A stretch of DNA of 64,000 nt from Arsenophonus sp046530735 (GCA_046530735.1 JBHEQV010000002.1:1-64000), one strand, 5' to 3'; counted from the stretch's first letter, positions 42,275 through 51,239 are shown. A program made the numbers and translations. The notes: a model not told the origin generated them from the sequence alone.

Positions 42275-42646
42275 ATGATCCAAGAACAGACTAGGCTGAA
42301 TGTAGCTGACAATTCCGGTGCACGTCGCGTAATGTGTATTAAGGTTCTGGGTGGCTCTCATCGTCGCTACGCAGATATAGGTGATATCATAAAAATTACT
42401 GTTAAAGAAGCAATTCCACGTGGTAAAGTAAAAAAAGGTGATGTTCTGAAAGCGGTGGTAGTGCGAACTAAGAAGGGTGTTCGTCGCCCTGACGGTTCTA
42501 TTATTCGCTTCGATCATAATGCTTGTGTGTTGTTAAATAATACAAGTAAGCAAGTTATCGGTACGCGTATTTTTGGTCCGGTAACTCGTGAACTTCGTAA
42601 TGAGAAATTTATGAAAATTATCTCTCTGGCACCAGAAGTACTATAA
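42275..42646 (+). CDS. rplN: 50S ribosomal protein L14
   Basis: L14 binds 23S at the subunit interface. The 123-residue protein equals E. coli length: MIQEQTRLNVADNSGARRV at the start and the GTRIFGPVTRELR signature near the end. First gene of the spc operon. Confidence 0.98.
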   Translation: MIQEQTRLNVADNSGARRVMCIKVLGGSHRRYADIGDIIKITVKEAIPRGKVKKGDVLKAVVVRTKKGVRRPDGSIIRFDHNACVLLNNTSKQVIGTRIFGPVTRELRNEKFMKIISLAPEVL

Positions 42647-42671
42647 TACTAAGTTGGGGGAGCCTGGAATA

Positions 42672-42989
42672 ATGGCAACAAAAATTCGTCGTAATGACGA
42701 CGTTATCGTATTAGCTGGCAAAGATAAAGGCAAGCGCGGTAAAGTAAAACAGGTTCTTTCTTCTGGAAAGATTATTGTTGAAGGGATTAATCTGGTTAAA
42801 AAACATCAAAAGCCTATCCCAGCTATGAATCAACCAGGTGGTATTGTTGAAAAAGAAGCAGCAATTGATATTTCTAACGTTGCAATCTTTAATGTAACAG
42901 CAACTGGCAAAGCTGACCGAGTAGGCTTTAGAATTGAAGATGGAAAAAAAGTGCGTTTCTTCAAATCTAACAATGAAACTATTAAGTAA
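42672..42989 (+). CDS. rplX: 50S ribosomal protein L24
   Basis: L24 is one of the first proteins to nucleate 50S assembly. The ATG at 42672 is chosen over an upstream in-frame ATG at 42654, because MATKIRRNDDVIVL aligns with the E. coli start and a GGGGAG site is correctly placed. The 105-residue protein has the KOW motif GKDKGKRGKV and the ending RFFKSNNETIK. Confidence 0.96.
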   Translation: MATKIRRNDDVIVLAGKDKGKRGKVKQVLSSGKIIVEGINLVKKHQKPIPAMNQPGGIVEKEAAIDISNVAIFNVTATGKADRVGFRIEDGKKVRFFKSNNETIK

Positions 42990-43004
42990 TTTTTGGAGTA
43001 TACT

Positions 43005-43562
43005 ATGTCGAAACTGTATGATTACTACAAATATGAGGTAGTCAAAAAGTTGATGATTCAGTATGGCTATAATTCTGTCATGCAAGTCCCTCAGGTCAAG
43101 AAAATAACCCTAAACATGGGTGTTGGTAAAGCTGTTACTGATAAAAAGCTGATTGATAATGCAACTGCTGATTTAGCAGCAATAACAGGGCAAAAACCAT
43201 TTATTACCAAAGCGCGAAAATCTATTGCTGGATTTAAAATCCGTCAGGGATACCCAATTGGGTGTAAAGTAACACTGCGTGGCGAACGCATGTGGGAATT
43301 CTTTGAACGTCTGATTTATATTGCTTTACCACGTATTCGTGATTTCCGTGGTTTATCTACTAAATCATTTGATGGTCGCGGTAACTATAGTATGGGTATA
43401 CGTGAACAGATCATCTTTCCTGAAATCGATTATGATAAAGTAGATCGTGTACGTGGTTTAGATATTACTATTACTACTATTGCAAAATCAGATGATGAAG
43501 GGCTTGCACTGTTAATGGCGTTTAATTTCCCGTTCCGAAATAGGCAGGATATTCATGGCTAA
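43005..43562 (+). CDS. rplE: 50S ribosomal protein L5 (C-terminally extended)
   Basis: L5 binds 5S rRNA and forms bridge B1b with S13. The start at 43005 (MSKLYDYYKYEVVKKLM) matches E. coli and has a GGAG site; a possible ATG at 42993 would add four residues. The 185-residue protein is six longer than E. coli (179): the ancestral stop after FPFR-K is gone and the frame reads on NRQDIHG into rpsN, overlapping it by 8 bases. Confidence 0.95.
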   Translation: MSKLYDYYKYEVVKKLMIQYGYNSVMQVPQVKKITLNMGVGKAVTDKKLIDNATADLAAITGQKPFITKARKSIAGFKIRQGYPIGCKVTLRGERMWEFFERLIYIALPRIRDFRGLSTKSFDGRGNYSMGIREQIIFPEIDYDKVDRVRGLDITITTIAKSDDEGLALLMAFNFPFRNRQDIHG

Positions 43563-43860
43563 ACAATCAATGAAAGCACGTGATATTAAACGTACAAAAT
43601 TAGCTAAAAAATTTTTTCTAAAACGCATAGAATTGAAAGACATTATTTCTAATGTGAATTCTTCTAATGAAGATTCTTGGAATGCTGTTCTTAAGCTGCA
43701 AACGCTGCCACGTGATTCTAGTCCTTCTCGTCAACGAAACCGATGTCGACAAACTGGGCGACCACATGGTTTTCTACGAAAATTTGGTTTAAGTCGTATT
43801 AAAGTCCGTGAATCCGCTATGCGTGGTGAAATTCCAGGTATTAAGAAGGCTAGTTGGTAA
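43555..43860 (+). CDS. rpsN: 30S ribosomal protein S14
   Basis: A late-assembling 30S head protein. The 101-residue product equals E. coli length and is the long, zinc-free type. It contains LPRDSSPSRQRNRCRQTGRP and FGLSRIKVRESAMRGEIPG. Its start lies inside the extended end of rplE. Confidence 0.97.
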   Translation: MAKQSMKARDIKRTKLAKKFFLKRIELKDIISNVNSSNEDSWNAVLKLQTLPRDSSPSRQRNRCRQTGRPHGFLRKFGLSRIKVRESAMRGEIPGIKKASW

Positions 43861-43893
43861 CTACTGCAGATTTAATCAAGGGAGTAAATGCAG

Positions 43894-44286
43894 ATGAGCA
43901 TGCAAGATCCAATCGCGGATATCCTAACCCGTATCCGTAACGGTCAGGCCGCTAATAAAACTATGATCAACATGCCTTCCGCTAAGTTAAAAGTAGCGAT
44001 TGCTACAGTGCTTAAGGAAGAAGGTTATATAAAAGATTATAAAATTGAAGGCGACATCAAGCCAATATTGAAAATTACATTAAAATATTTTCATGGTAAA
44101 CCTGTTGTAGAAAACATTCAACGTATAAGCCGACCAAGTTTGCGTATCTATAAGAAAAAAGATGAGATACCACAGGTTATGGCTGGTTTAGGTATTTCTA
44201 TTATTTCTACTTCTAAAGGTGTTATGACTGATCGTGCAGCTCGTCAAGTAGGCTTAGGCGGTGAAATTCTCTGCTACGTAGCTTAA
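43894..44286 (+). CDS. rpsH: 30S ribosomal protein S8
   Basis: S8 is a primary 16S-binding protein and in E. coli represses the spc operon. The second ATG (43894, MSMQDPIADILTRIRNGQ) is used: it gives 130 residues as in E. coli, and GGGAG lies 9 bases upstream but only 3 bases from the first ATG (43888). The end GLGGEILCYVA is typical. Confidence 0.95.
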   Translation: MSMQDPIADILTRIRNGQAANKTMINMPSAKLKVAIATVLKEEGYIKDYKIEGDIKPILKITLKYFHGKPVVENIQRISRPSLRIYKKKDEIPQVMAGLGISIISTSKGVMTDRAARQVGLGGEILCYVA

Positions 44287-44301
44287 TTCTGGAGGAAAAT
44301 A

Positions 44302-44835
44302 ATGTCTCGTATGGCAAAAGCACCTGTTATTATTCCTGTCGGCGTAGAGGTTAAATTTAACGGTCAAGATATAGCGATTAAAGGTAAAAATGGCGAGCTT
44401 ACTCGTACAATCCATAAAGCTGTTAAAATTAAATATGCTGATAATAAATTAACTTTTTTACCGCGTAAAGGTTTTGTTGATGCATGGGCACAAGCAGGTA
44501 CAACCCGTTCTTTATTGAACGCAATGATTATTGGTGTCACCGAAGGATTCACTAAGAAGCTTCTTCTTGTTGGTGTCGGTTATCGTGTAGCTATTACAGG
44601 CAATACTGTAAGTATGTCATTAGGTTTCTCTCATCTGATAGAGCATGAGCTGCCAGCAAGTATTACTGTGAAATGTCCTTCACAGACTGAAATCATATTG
44701 GAAGGTGCAGATAAGCAAGAAATTGGTCAAGTTGCAGCAGAATTGCGTTCTTATCGTCGTCCTGAACCTTATAAAGGTAAGGGTGTTCGTTACTCTGATG
44801 AAATCATGCGCACTAAAGAGACTAAGAAAAAGTAA
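44302..44835 (+). CDS. rplF: 50S ribosomal protein L6
   Basis: L6 lies near the factor-binding centre, next to the sarcin-ricin loop. The 177-residue protein equals E. coli length, with GVTEGFTKKLLLVGVGYR and the RRPEPYKGKGVRYSDE signature. A TGGAGG site precedes the start. Confidence 0.98.
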   Translation: MSRMAKAPVIIPVGVEVKFNGQDIAIKGKNGELTRTIHKAVKIKYADNKLTFLPRKGFVDAWAQAGTTRSLLNAMIIGVTEGFTKKLLLVGVGYRVAITGNTVSMSLGFSHLIEHELPASITVKCPSQTEIILEGADKQEIGQVAAELRSYRRPEPYKGKGVRYSDEIMRTKETKKK

Positions 44836-44843
44836 AATAACAT

Positions 44844-45197
44844 ATGGATAAGAAAATAGCTCGTATTCGTCGTGCAAGCCGTGCACGACACAAATTCCAT
44901 GAACTTGGTGCGACGCGCTTGGTGGTACACCGTAGCCATCGTCATATTTATGCGCAGGTTATTGCATTAAAGGGTTCTGAAACTTTGGTGGTTGCTTCTA
45001 CTATAGAAAAAACTATCAATGAGCAATTAAAGTATACAGGAAACAAAGAAGCTGCAGCAGTAGTTGGTAAATTGATTGCTGAACGCGCGTTGGAAAAAGG
45101 CATCAAAGAAGTTGCTTTTGACCGTTCTGGTTTCCAATATCATGGTCGAGTTAAAGCACTAGCAGATGCTGCCCGTCAAGCTGGTCTTCAGTTCTAA
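44844..45197 (+). CDS. rplR: 50S ribosomal protein L18
   Basis: L18 delivers 5S rRNA to the large subunit with L5. The 117-residue protein equals E. coli length; it contains RLVVHRSHRHIYAQVI and FDRSGFQYHGRVKALADAAR. It starts 8 bases after rplF. Confidence 0.98.
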   Translation: MDKKIARIRRASRARHKFHELGATRLVVHRSHRHIYAQVIALKGSETLVVASTIEKTINEQLKYTGNKEAAAVVGKLIAERALEKGIKEVAFDRSGFQYHGRVKALADAARQAGLQF

Positions 45198-45211
45198 GGT
45201 GGAGGTGTAAG

Positions 45212-45712
45212 ATGGTTCACATCGAAAAGCAAGCTGGCGAACTGCAGGAAAAGCTCATCGCAGTAAATCGTGTAGCAAAAACCGTTAAAGGTGGCCGTAT
45301 TTTTAGTTTTACAGCACTAACTGTCGTTGGTAACGGTAATGGTCGTATTGGTTTTGGCTACGGTAAAGCACGCGAAGTTCCGGCAGCAATCCAGAAAGCA
45401 ATGGAAAAAGCCCGTCGCAATATGAAAAACATCGCTCTTAATAATGGTACTTTATATCATCCTATAAAAGGTATTCACACAGGTTCTTGTGTATTTATGC
45501 AACCAGCTCATGAAGGTACGGGTATTATCGCAGGTGGTGCAATGCGTGCTCTGTTGGAAGTAGCGGGTATTCATAATGTACTGGCTAAAACCTATGGTTC
45601 TACGAATCCAATTAATGTTGTTCGTGCTACGTTGGATGCTTTAGATGGTATGAAATCTCCAGAAATGGTTGCAGCTAAGCGTGGTAAATCTATCGAAGAA
45701 ATTCTGAGATAA
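45212..45712 (+). CDS. rpsE: 30S ribosomal protein S5
   Basis: S5 acts in decoding fidelity and mRNA entry. The 166-residue protein (E. coli 167) has the double-stranded RNA-binding-like N-terminal domain (KTVKGGRIFSFTALTVVG) and the C-terminal GSTNPINVVRATLDAL segment. GGTGGAGG provides a strong ribosome binding site. Confidence 0.98.
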   Translation: MVHIEKQAGELQEKLIAVNRVAKTVKGGRIFSFTALTVVGNGNGRIGFGYGKAREVPAAIQKAMEKARRNMKNIALNNGTLYHPIKGIHTGSCVFMQPAHEGTGIIAGGAMRALLEVAGIHNVLAKTYGSTNPINVVRATLDALDGMKSPEMVAAKRGKSIEEILR

Positions 45713-45721
45713 TGTACTATT

Positions 45722-45901
45722 ATGTCTAAGATTATTAAAATTATACAATTACGCAGTTCTATAGGTCGTTTACCAAAACATAAGGCAACCTTGATCGGTT
45801 TAGGTCTGCGTCGTATCGGTTATACTGTAGAACATGAAGATACACCAGCGATCCGCGGCATGATTAATTTGATTTCCTACATGGTTAAAGTTGAGGAATA
45901 A
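45722..45901 (+). CDS. rpmD: 50S ribosomal protein L30
   Basis: A small gene of 59 codons between rpsE and rplO. It reads MSKIIKIIQLRSSIGRLPKH, then LIGLGLRRIGYTVEHEDT and ends in MVKVEE, matching E. coli L30 (59 residues). It lies 9 bases after rpsE and 3 bases before rplO. Confidence 0.96.
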   Translation: MSKIIKIIQLRSSIGRLPKHKATLIGLGLRRIGYTVEHEDTPAIRGMINLISYMVKVEE

Positions 45902-45904
45902 CAG

Positions 45905-46339
45905 ATGCGGTTAAATACTCTATCTCCAGCTAAAGGTGCTAAAAATACACCTAAACGTGTAGGACGAGGTATTGGTTCCGGTTTAGGTAAAACCGGCGGA
46001 CGTGGTCACAAAGGTCAAAAATCTCGTTCTGGCGGTGGCATTCGTCGTGGTTTTGAAGGCGGTCAAATGCCTCTATATCGTCGTTTACCAAAATTTGGTT
46101 TTAATTCACGTAAAACAATTATTACTGCAGAAGTTCGTTTATCAGACTTTGCTAAAGTTAAGAGTGATGTCATTGACCTTAATACGCTAAAAGCTGCTAA
46201 TATAGTTGGTATTAAAATAGAATATGTAAAAGTTATTCTTTCTGGTGAAGTTAATCGTCCAGTAACTGTACGTGGTTTTCGTGTAACAAAAGGTGCACGA
46301 ACTGCAATTGAAGCAGCTGGTGGTAAAATTGAGGAATAA
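45905..46339 (+). CDS. rplO: 50S ribosomal protein L15
   Basis: L15 is a late-binding 50S protein. The 144-residue protein equals E. coli length: MRLNTLSPAKGAKNTPKRVG, the glycine-rich GRGIGSGLGKTGGRGHKGQK region and the GFEGGQMPLYRRLPKFGF signature. Confidence 0.98.
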   Translation: MRLNTLSPAKGAKNTPKRVGRGIGSGLGKTGGRGHKGQKSRSGGGIRRGFEGGQMPLYRRLPKFGFNSRKTIITAEVRLSDFAKVKSDVIDLNTLKAANIVGIKIEYVKVILSGEVNRPVTVRGFRVTKGARTAIEAAGGKIEE

Positions 46340-46346
46340 GTTACAG

Positions 46347-47678
46347 ATGGTGAAACAATCAGGTTTAGATTTTCAAAGTGTTAAAGGTAGTATAGGTGAA
46401 CTTAAACGTAGGCTTTTATTTGTTATTGGAGCGCTGATTGTTTTCCGTATTGGTTCTTTTATTCCTATTCCTGGAATAGATGCTACTGTCCTTGCTAAGT
46501 TGCTTGAACAGCAAAGAGGCACTATCATTGAAATGTTTAATATGTTTTCTGGTGGTGCGCTTAGCCGTGCTTCTATCTTTGCATTGGGAATTATGCCTTA
46601 TATTTCGTCATCGATTATTGTTCAATTACTGACTGTAGTTAATCCATCCCTAGCAGAAATTAAGAAAGAAGGAGAAGCGGGTCGTCGTAAGATTAGTAAA
46701 TATACACGTTATGGTACTTTGGTATTATCGATATTTCAATCTATTGGAATTGCAACAGGTTTACCTAATATGGAAAGAATGCAGGGGTTAGTTATCAATC
46801 CTGGTTTTCCATTTTATTTCACGGCTGTTATTAGTCTAGTAACAGGAACAATATTTTTGATGTGGCTAGGTGAACAAATTACTGAAAGAGGTATTGGAAA
46901 TGGTATTTCTATAATTATCTTTGCAGGTATAGTTGCAGGGCTTCCGCCAGCTATTGGTCACACCATTGAACAAGCACGACAAGGCGATTTGCACTTCTTT
47001 CTGTTGTTGTTAATTGCAGTTTTAGTATTTGCTGTGACTTATTTTGTTGTTTTTATGGAACGCGGTCAACGTCGCATAGTCGTTAACTATGCAAAACGTC
47101 AACAAGGTCGCCGCATTTTTGCTGCGCAAAGTACACATTTACCATTAAAAGTAAATATGGCAGGTGTTATTCCTGCAATTTTTGCTTCTAGTATTATACT
47201 ATTTCCTGCTACAATGGCTTCTTGGTTTGGTGATGTAACAGGAATAGGTTGGAGTTGGTTGACAGTTATTTCAATGTATTTGCAGCCAGGACAACCGCTT
47301 TATGTATTACTTTATGCATCTGCAATTATTTTCTTCTGTTTCTTGTATACGGCATTAGTTTTTAATCCAAGAGAGACAGCAGATAACTTGAAAAAGTCTG
47401 GCGCATTTTTACCAGGAATTCGTCCGGGAGAGCAAACAGCTAAGTATATTGATAAAGTAATGACGCGCCTAACATTAATAGGCGCGTTGTACATTACTTT
47501 TATTTGCTTAATTCCTGAGTTCATGCGTGATGCAATGAAAGTTCCATTTTATTTTGGTGGTACTTCACTCCTTATAGTCGTTGTCGTTATTATGGACTTT
47601 ATGGCTCAAGTGCAAACTATTATGATTTCAAGTCAATATGAGTCTGCATTGAAAAAAGCAAATCTTAAAGGCAAATAA
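46347..47678 (+). CDS. secY: SecY, protein translocase channel subunit
   Basis: SecY forms the inner-membrane channel of SecYEG for export and membrane insertion. The ATG at 46347 (MVKQSGLDFQSVKGSIGELK) gives 443 residues, the E. coli length; a longer frame from 46293 overlaps rplO and lacks support. Ten hydrophobic segments can be counted, and the cytosolic loop KRQQGRRIFAAQSTHLPLKV and the plug region FNMFSGGALSRASIFALGI are kept. SecE is not found beside tuf, so it must be elsewhere if export works. Confidence 0.97.
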   Translation: MVKQSGLDFQSVKGSIGELKRRLLFVIGALIVFRIGSFIPIPGIDATVLAKLLEQQRGTIIEMFNMFSGGALSRASIFALGIMPYISSSIIVQLLTVVNPSLAEIKKEGEAGRRKISKYTRYGTLVLSIFQSIGIATGLPNMERMQGLVINPGFPFYFTAVISLVTGTIFLMWLGEQITERGIGNGISIIIFAGIVAGLPPAIGHTIEQARQGDLHFFLLLLIAVLVFAVTYFVVFMERGQRRIVVNYAKRQQGRRIFAAQSTHLPLKVNMAGVIPAIFASSIILFPATMASWFGDVTGIGWSWLTVISMYLQPGQPLYVLLYASAIIFFCFLYTALVFNPRETADNLKKSGAFLPGIRPGEQTAKYIDKVMTRLTLIGALYITFICLIPEFMRDAMKVPFYFGGTSLLIVVVVIMDFMAQVQTIMISSQYESALKKANLKGK

Positions 47679-47721
47679 TTGCTTTTAAATTAAGACACTT
47701 TATAAGTTACTGAGAGTAAAA

Positions 47722-47838
47722 ATGAAAGTTGGTGCTTCAATCAAGAGATTATGTCGTAATTGTAAAATTATTAAACGTGATGGTATTATTCGTGTGATTT
47801 GCAGCGTTGAACCAAGACATAAACAGCGTCAAGGTTAA
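47722..47838 (+). CDS. rpmJ: 50S ribosomal protein L36
   Basis: A gene of only 38 codons: MKVGASIKRLCRNCKII at the start and VEPRHKQRQG at the end. The zinc ligands Cys11, Cys14, Cys27 and His33 are all present. It closes the spc operon, 43 bases after secY. Confidence 0.96.
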   Translation: MKVGASIKRLCRNCKIIKRDGIIRVICSVEPRHKQRQG

Positions 47839-47980
47839 AAACATTTTTTCTTGCAAAGTTGAGTTGCGCTAGCTAGCTCTTTTTGGAGATAAACTTTTTT
47901 TCGAAGAAAAAAAGTTGTTTAAGTATCTTGAAATAGGCTGTAAAGACAATTATAGAGTAATTAACTTTAGGAGTGCATAA
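47839..47980 (+). promoter_or_regulatory. Alpha operon promoter and leader
   Basis: TTTTTTCTTGCAAAGTTGAG is almost identical to the E. coli alpha promoter region. The end of the leader (ATCTTGAAATAGGCTG ... TTTAGGAGTGCATAAGTGGCC) corresponds to the part that folds into the S4-binding pseudoknot in E. coli. Between them is a perfect hairpin AACTTTTTTTC-GAA-GAAAAAAAGTT (47892-47916). S4 control is inferred. Confidence 0.7.
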
Positions 47981-48337
47981 GTGGCCCGTATAGCAGGCAT
48001 TAATATTCCTGATCATACGCATACCGTGATTGGTTTAACATCAATTTACGGGATTGGAAAAATCCGTTCACAGTTAATCTGTGAAGCAACTGGTATTCTT
48101 GAATATATTAAGATCAGTGAACTGTCTGAAGAGCAAATTGACAAGTTACGTGACGAAGTTGCTAAATATATTGTTGAAGGTGAGTTGCGTCGTGTAGTTA
48201 CCTTAAGCATCAAGCGTTTAATGGATATTGGTTGCTATCGTGGTTTACGTCATCGCCGTGGTCTTCCTGTGCGTGGTCAGCGCACTAAGACTAACGCGCG
48301 TACTCGTAAGGGGCCGCGTAAGCCGATCAAAAAATAA
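47981..48337 (+). CDS. rpsM: 30S ribosomal protein S13
   Basis: S13 bridges the subunits from the 30S head. It starts with GTG, as in E. coli (GTGGCCCGTATAGCAGGC), with TAGGAG upstream. The 118-residue protein (E. coli 118) has the helix-two-turn-helix RLMDIGCYRGLRHRRGLPVR and the basic tail GPRKPIKK. Confidence 0.98.
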   Translation: MARIAGINIPDHTHTVIGLTSIYGIGKIRSQLICEATGILEYIKISELSEEQIDKLRDEVAKYIVEGELRRVVTLSIKRLMDIGCYRGLRHRRGLPVRGQRTKTNARTRKGPRKPIKK

Positions 48338-48354
48338 GCCGGGGTAATTAAATA

Positions 48355-48744
48355 ATGATAAAGGCATCTATTCGTGCACGTAAACATGTAAGGAAACAGA
48401 TTTCAGACGGTGTGGCTCATATACATGCTTCCTTTAATAACACAATTGTTACGATAACTGATCGTCAAGGTAATGCATTGGGTTGGGCAACTGCAGGTGG
48501 TTCTGGTTTTCGTGGTTCTCGTAAGTCTACTCCGTTTGCAGCTCAAGTTGCAGCAGAACGTTGTGCTGAGGCAGTAAAAGAGTACGGAATTAAAAACTTA
48601 GAAATTATGGTTAAAGGACCTGGTCCCGGCCGTGAATCAGCTATTCGTGCATTAAATGCGATTGGTTTCCACATTACTAATATTACTGATGTTACTCCGA
48701 TTCCTCATAACGGTTGTCGTCCACCAAAGAAACGTCGTGTTTAA
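48355..48744 (+). CDS. rpsK: 30S ribosomal protein S11
   Basis: S11 lies on the 30S platform by the mRNA exit. The 129-residue protein equals E. coli length, with GVAHIHASFNNTIVTITD, GPGPGRESAIRALNA and PHNGCRPPKKRRV at the end. Confidence 0.98.
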   Translation: MIKASIRARKHVRKQISDGVAHIHASFNNTIVTITDRQGNALGWATAGGSGFRGSRKSTPFAAQVAAERCAEAVKEYGIKNLEIMVKGPGPGRESAIRALNAIGFHITNITDVTPIPHNGCRPPKKRRV

Positions 48745-48780
48745 TTATCTTCTGTTTTTTAAGATTATTGGAGAAAGAAA

Positions 48781-49401
48781 ATGGCTAGATATTTGGGTCC
48801 TAAGCTTAAGCTTAGCCGTCGCGAGTCTATAGATCTTTTTCTTAAGTCTGGGGTTCGTGCTATTGACACCAAGTGTAAATTAGAACAGGCACCAGGACAG
48901 CATGGTGCACGTAAATTGCGTTTATCTGATTATGGTGTTCAGTTACGTGAGAAACAAAAAATTCGTCGTATTTACGGTGTTCTAGAATGTCAATTCCGTA
49001 ACTATTATAAAGAAGCAACACGATTAAAAGGTAATACAGGCGAAAATTTATTAAATTTGCTTGAAGGTCGTTTAGATAATATTGTTTATCGTATGGGCTT
49101 TGGCGCAACACGTGCGGAAGCACGTCAAATGGTTAGCCATAAAGCTATCATGGTAAATAGTCAAGTTGTTAATATTGCTTCTTATCAGGTTTCCCAGAAT
49201 GACGTTATTAGCGTTTGTAAAAAAGCAAAAAAACAGTCTCGTATTAAGGCTGCTTTAGAGCTTGTTGAACAGCGTGAGAAGCCAAGTTGGCTGGAAGTTG
49301 ATCCGGTTAAGATGGAAGGCGTGTTTAAATATATTCCTGAACGTACTGATCTATCTGCTGATATTAACGAGCACCTGATCGTTGAGCTTTACTCTAAGTA
49401 A
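48781..49401 (+). CDS. rpsD: 30S ribosomal protein S4
   Basis: S4 nucleates 30S assembly by binding 16S and, in E. coli, represses the alpha operon. The 206-residue protein equals E. coli length: MARYLGPKLKLSRRE, the S4 RNA-binding domain (RLDNIVYRMGFGATRAEARQ) and C-terminal HLIVELYSK. Confidence 0.98.
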   Translation: MARYLGPKLKLSRRESIDLFLKSGVRAIDTKCKLEQAPGQHGARKLRLSDYGVQLREKQKIRRIYGVLECQFRNYYKEATRLKGNTGENLLNLLEGRLDNIVYRMGFGATRAEARQMVSHKAIMVNSQVVNIASYQVSQNDVISVCKKAKKQSRIKAALELVEQREKPSWLEVDPVKMEGVFKYIPERTDLSADINEHLIVELYSK

Positions 49402-49428
49402 AGCTTAGTACATAAAGAGAGGACACTT

Positions 49429-50415
49429 ATGAAGGGTTCTATGACAGAGTTTCTTAAACCGCGCCTGATTGATATCGAGCAAATTAGTTCAACGCACGCC
49501 AAGATAACCCTTGAACCTTTAGAACGTGGATTTGGCCATACTCTTGGTAACGCACTACGCCGTATTTTGCTCTCATCTACGCCGGGTTGTGCTGTGACTG
49601 AGGTTAAAATTGATGGTGTACTTCATGAGTACAGTACTAAAGAAGGTGTGCAAGAAGATATTTTGGAGATTCTTCTTAACCTAAAAGGGCTTGCAGTAAA
49701 AGTTCACGGTAAAGATGAAGTTATTCTTACCTTGACTAAATCTGGAATTGGTCCTGTAACTGCTGATGATATTACCCATAATGATGATATTGAAATCGTT
49801 AAGCCAGAATATGTTATCTGTCATTTGACTGATGACAATACTATTATTAATATGCGTATTAAAATACAGCGTGGTCGTGGGTATGTACCGGCTTCTACCC
49901 GTATTCATTCGGAAGAAGATGCCCGCCCAATAGGTTGTTTATTAGTTGATGCATGCTATAGCCCTGTAGAACGTATAGCTTATAATGTTGAAGCGACACG
50001 TGTAGAGCAACGTACTGATTTAGATAAGTTAATTATCGAAATGGAAACTAATGGAACAATTGATCCAGAAGAGGCTATTCGTCGAGCAGCAACTATCTTG
50101 GCTGAACAGCTTGAAGCTTTTGTTTATTTACGCGATGTTGCTAAGATTGAAGTTAAAGATGAGAAACCAGAATTCGATCCGATATTGCTGCGTGCAGTTG
50201 ATGATCTGGAATTGACTGTCCGCTCTGCTAACTGCTTAAAAGCAGAAGCTATTCATTACATAGGTGATTTGGTTCAGCGAACTGAAGTTGAGTTACTTAA
50301 AACGCCTAATCTCGGTAAAAAATCACTTACTGAAATTAAGGATGTTTTGGCATCAAGAGGTTTATCACTAGGGATTCGTCTAGAAAATTGGCCTCCAACA
50401 AGTATTGCTGATTAA
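49429..50415 (+). CDS. rpoA: RNA polymerase alpha subunit
   Basis: Alpha initiates RNA polymerase assembly and reads promoter UP elements. The 328-residue protein (E. coli 329) has the N-terminal dimerisation domain (FGHTLGNALRRILLSS), a linker with KPEFDPILLRAVDDLELT and the C-terminal DNA-binding domain with RSANCLKAEAIHYIGDLVQR and TPNLGKKSLTEIKD. The 265-type arginine (RSANC) needed for DNA contact is kept. Confidence 0.98.
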   Translation: MKGSMTEFLKPRLIDIEQISSTHAKITLEPLERGFGHTLGNALRRILLSSTPGCAVTEVKIDGVLHEYSTKEGVQEDILEILLNLKGLAVKVHGKDEVILTLTKSGIGPVTADDITHNDDIEIVKPEYVICHLTDDNTIINMRIKIQRGRGYVPASTRIHSEEDARPIGCLLVDACYSPVERIAYNVEATRVEQRTDLDKLIIEMETNGTIDPEEAIRRAATILAEQLEAFVYLRDVAKIEVKDEKPEFDPILLRAVDDLELTVRSANCLKAEAIHYIGDLVQRTEVELLKTPNLGKKSLTEIKDVLASRGLSLGIRLENWPPTSIAD

Positions 50416-50455
50416 CGAGATCACAGGTTAAGGTTTACTGAGAAGGATAAACATC

Positions 50456-50845
50456 ATGCGCCATCGTAACAGTGGTCGTCAATTGAACCGTAATAGTAGC
50501 CATCGCAAAGCTATGTTTTGTAACATGACTGGTTCGTTAGTTCGTCATGAGATAATAAAAACAACTTTGCCAAAGGCAAAAGAGTTGCGCCGTGTTGTTG
50601 AGCCATTGATTACTCTTGCTAAAACCGATAGTGTAGCTAATCGCCGTCTTGCATTTGCCCGTACTCGTGATAATGAGATCGTAGCAAAATTATTTAATAA
50701 ACTTGGACCACGTTTCGCGAGCCGTGCAGGGGGTTATACTCGTATTATGAAGTATGGCTTTCGAGCAGGTGACAATGCACCGATGGCTTATATTGAGCTT
50801 GTTGATCGTACTATTGAATCTAAAGTAGAAGTAACTGCAGAATAA
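50456..50845 (+). CDS. rplQ: 50S ribosomal protein L17
   Basis: L17 binds 23S near the tunnel exit. The 129-residue protein (E. coli 127) starts MRHRNSGRQLNRNSSHR and has RFASRAGGYTRIMK. It is the last gene of the alpha operon and of the whole ribosomal cluster, followed by a terminator. Confidence 0.97.
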   Translation: MRHRNSGRQLNRNSSHRKAMFCNMTGSLVRHEIIKTTLPKAKELRRVVEPLITLAKTDSVANRRLAFARTRDNEIVAKLFNKLGPRFASRAGGYTRIMKYGFRAGDNAPMAYIELVDRTIESKVEVTAE

Positions 50846-50851
50846 ATTTAC

Positions 50852-50893
50852 AATTGTATAAAAATCGAGATTAATTCCGATTTTTATACAATT
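50852..50893. terminator. Strong terminator after rplQ
   Basis: AATTGTATAAAAATCG and CGATTTTTATACAATT are perfect 16-base complements around a 10-base loop. The AT-rich stem has T-runs on either strand, so it may act in both directions. Confidence 0.88.
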
Positions 50894-51235
50894 TAATTTT
50901 TTTCGTTTTAAAGTTTGGTATTATAGTGTATAATATATATACATATACAAGGGATGTTATGTACCATATAGGTACATGAACTAAGTTAGTAGATATTATT
51001 ACAGATAATAATTCGTTTCTATGAATTATAGTTAATGAAACGTACTGATCCTACAGGAATGAGCTGTCATCCCTATAGAAAAGGTTTATAAGATATATAT
51101 CTTATTTGTTATGCTGTACAGTTAGGTTCTATTTTTAGAATTATTGGTTATTCGCATTTTTATTCTGCTCATAATTCTTGCCAGAATGAGAATGATATGA
51201 GATATTAGTAAATTTGGTGTATGATTATTAGGAAC
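50894..51235. other. Unassigned DNA after the alpha operon
   Basis: No gene is recognised. In E. coli zntR and yhdN lie here, but no trace could be read. A short palindrome, GTACCATATAGGTAC, occurs near 50961. Confidence 0.4.
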
Positions 51236-51239
51236 TACC

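Noticed and set aside
46293..46346. An upstream start for secY adding 18 residues
   Set aside because: It lies inside rplO, and the ATG at 46347 gives exactly the E. coli length and N terminus.
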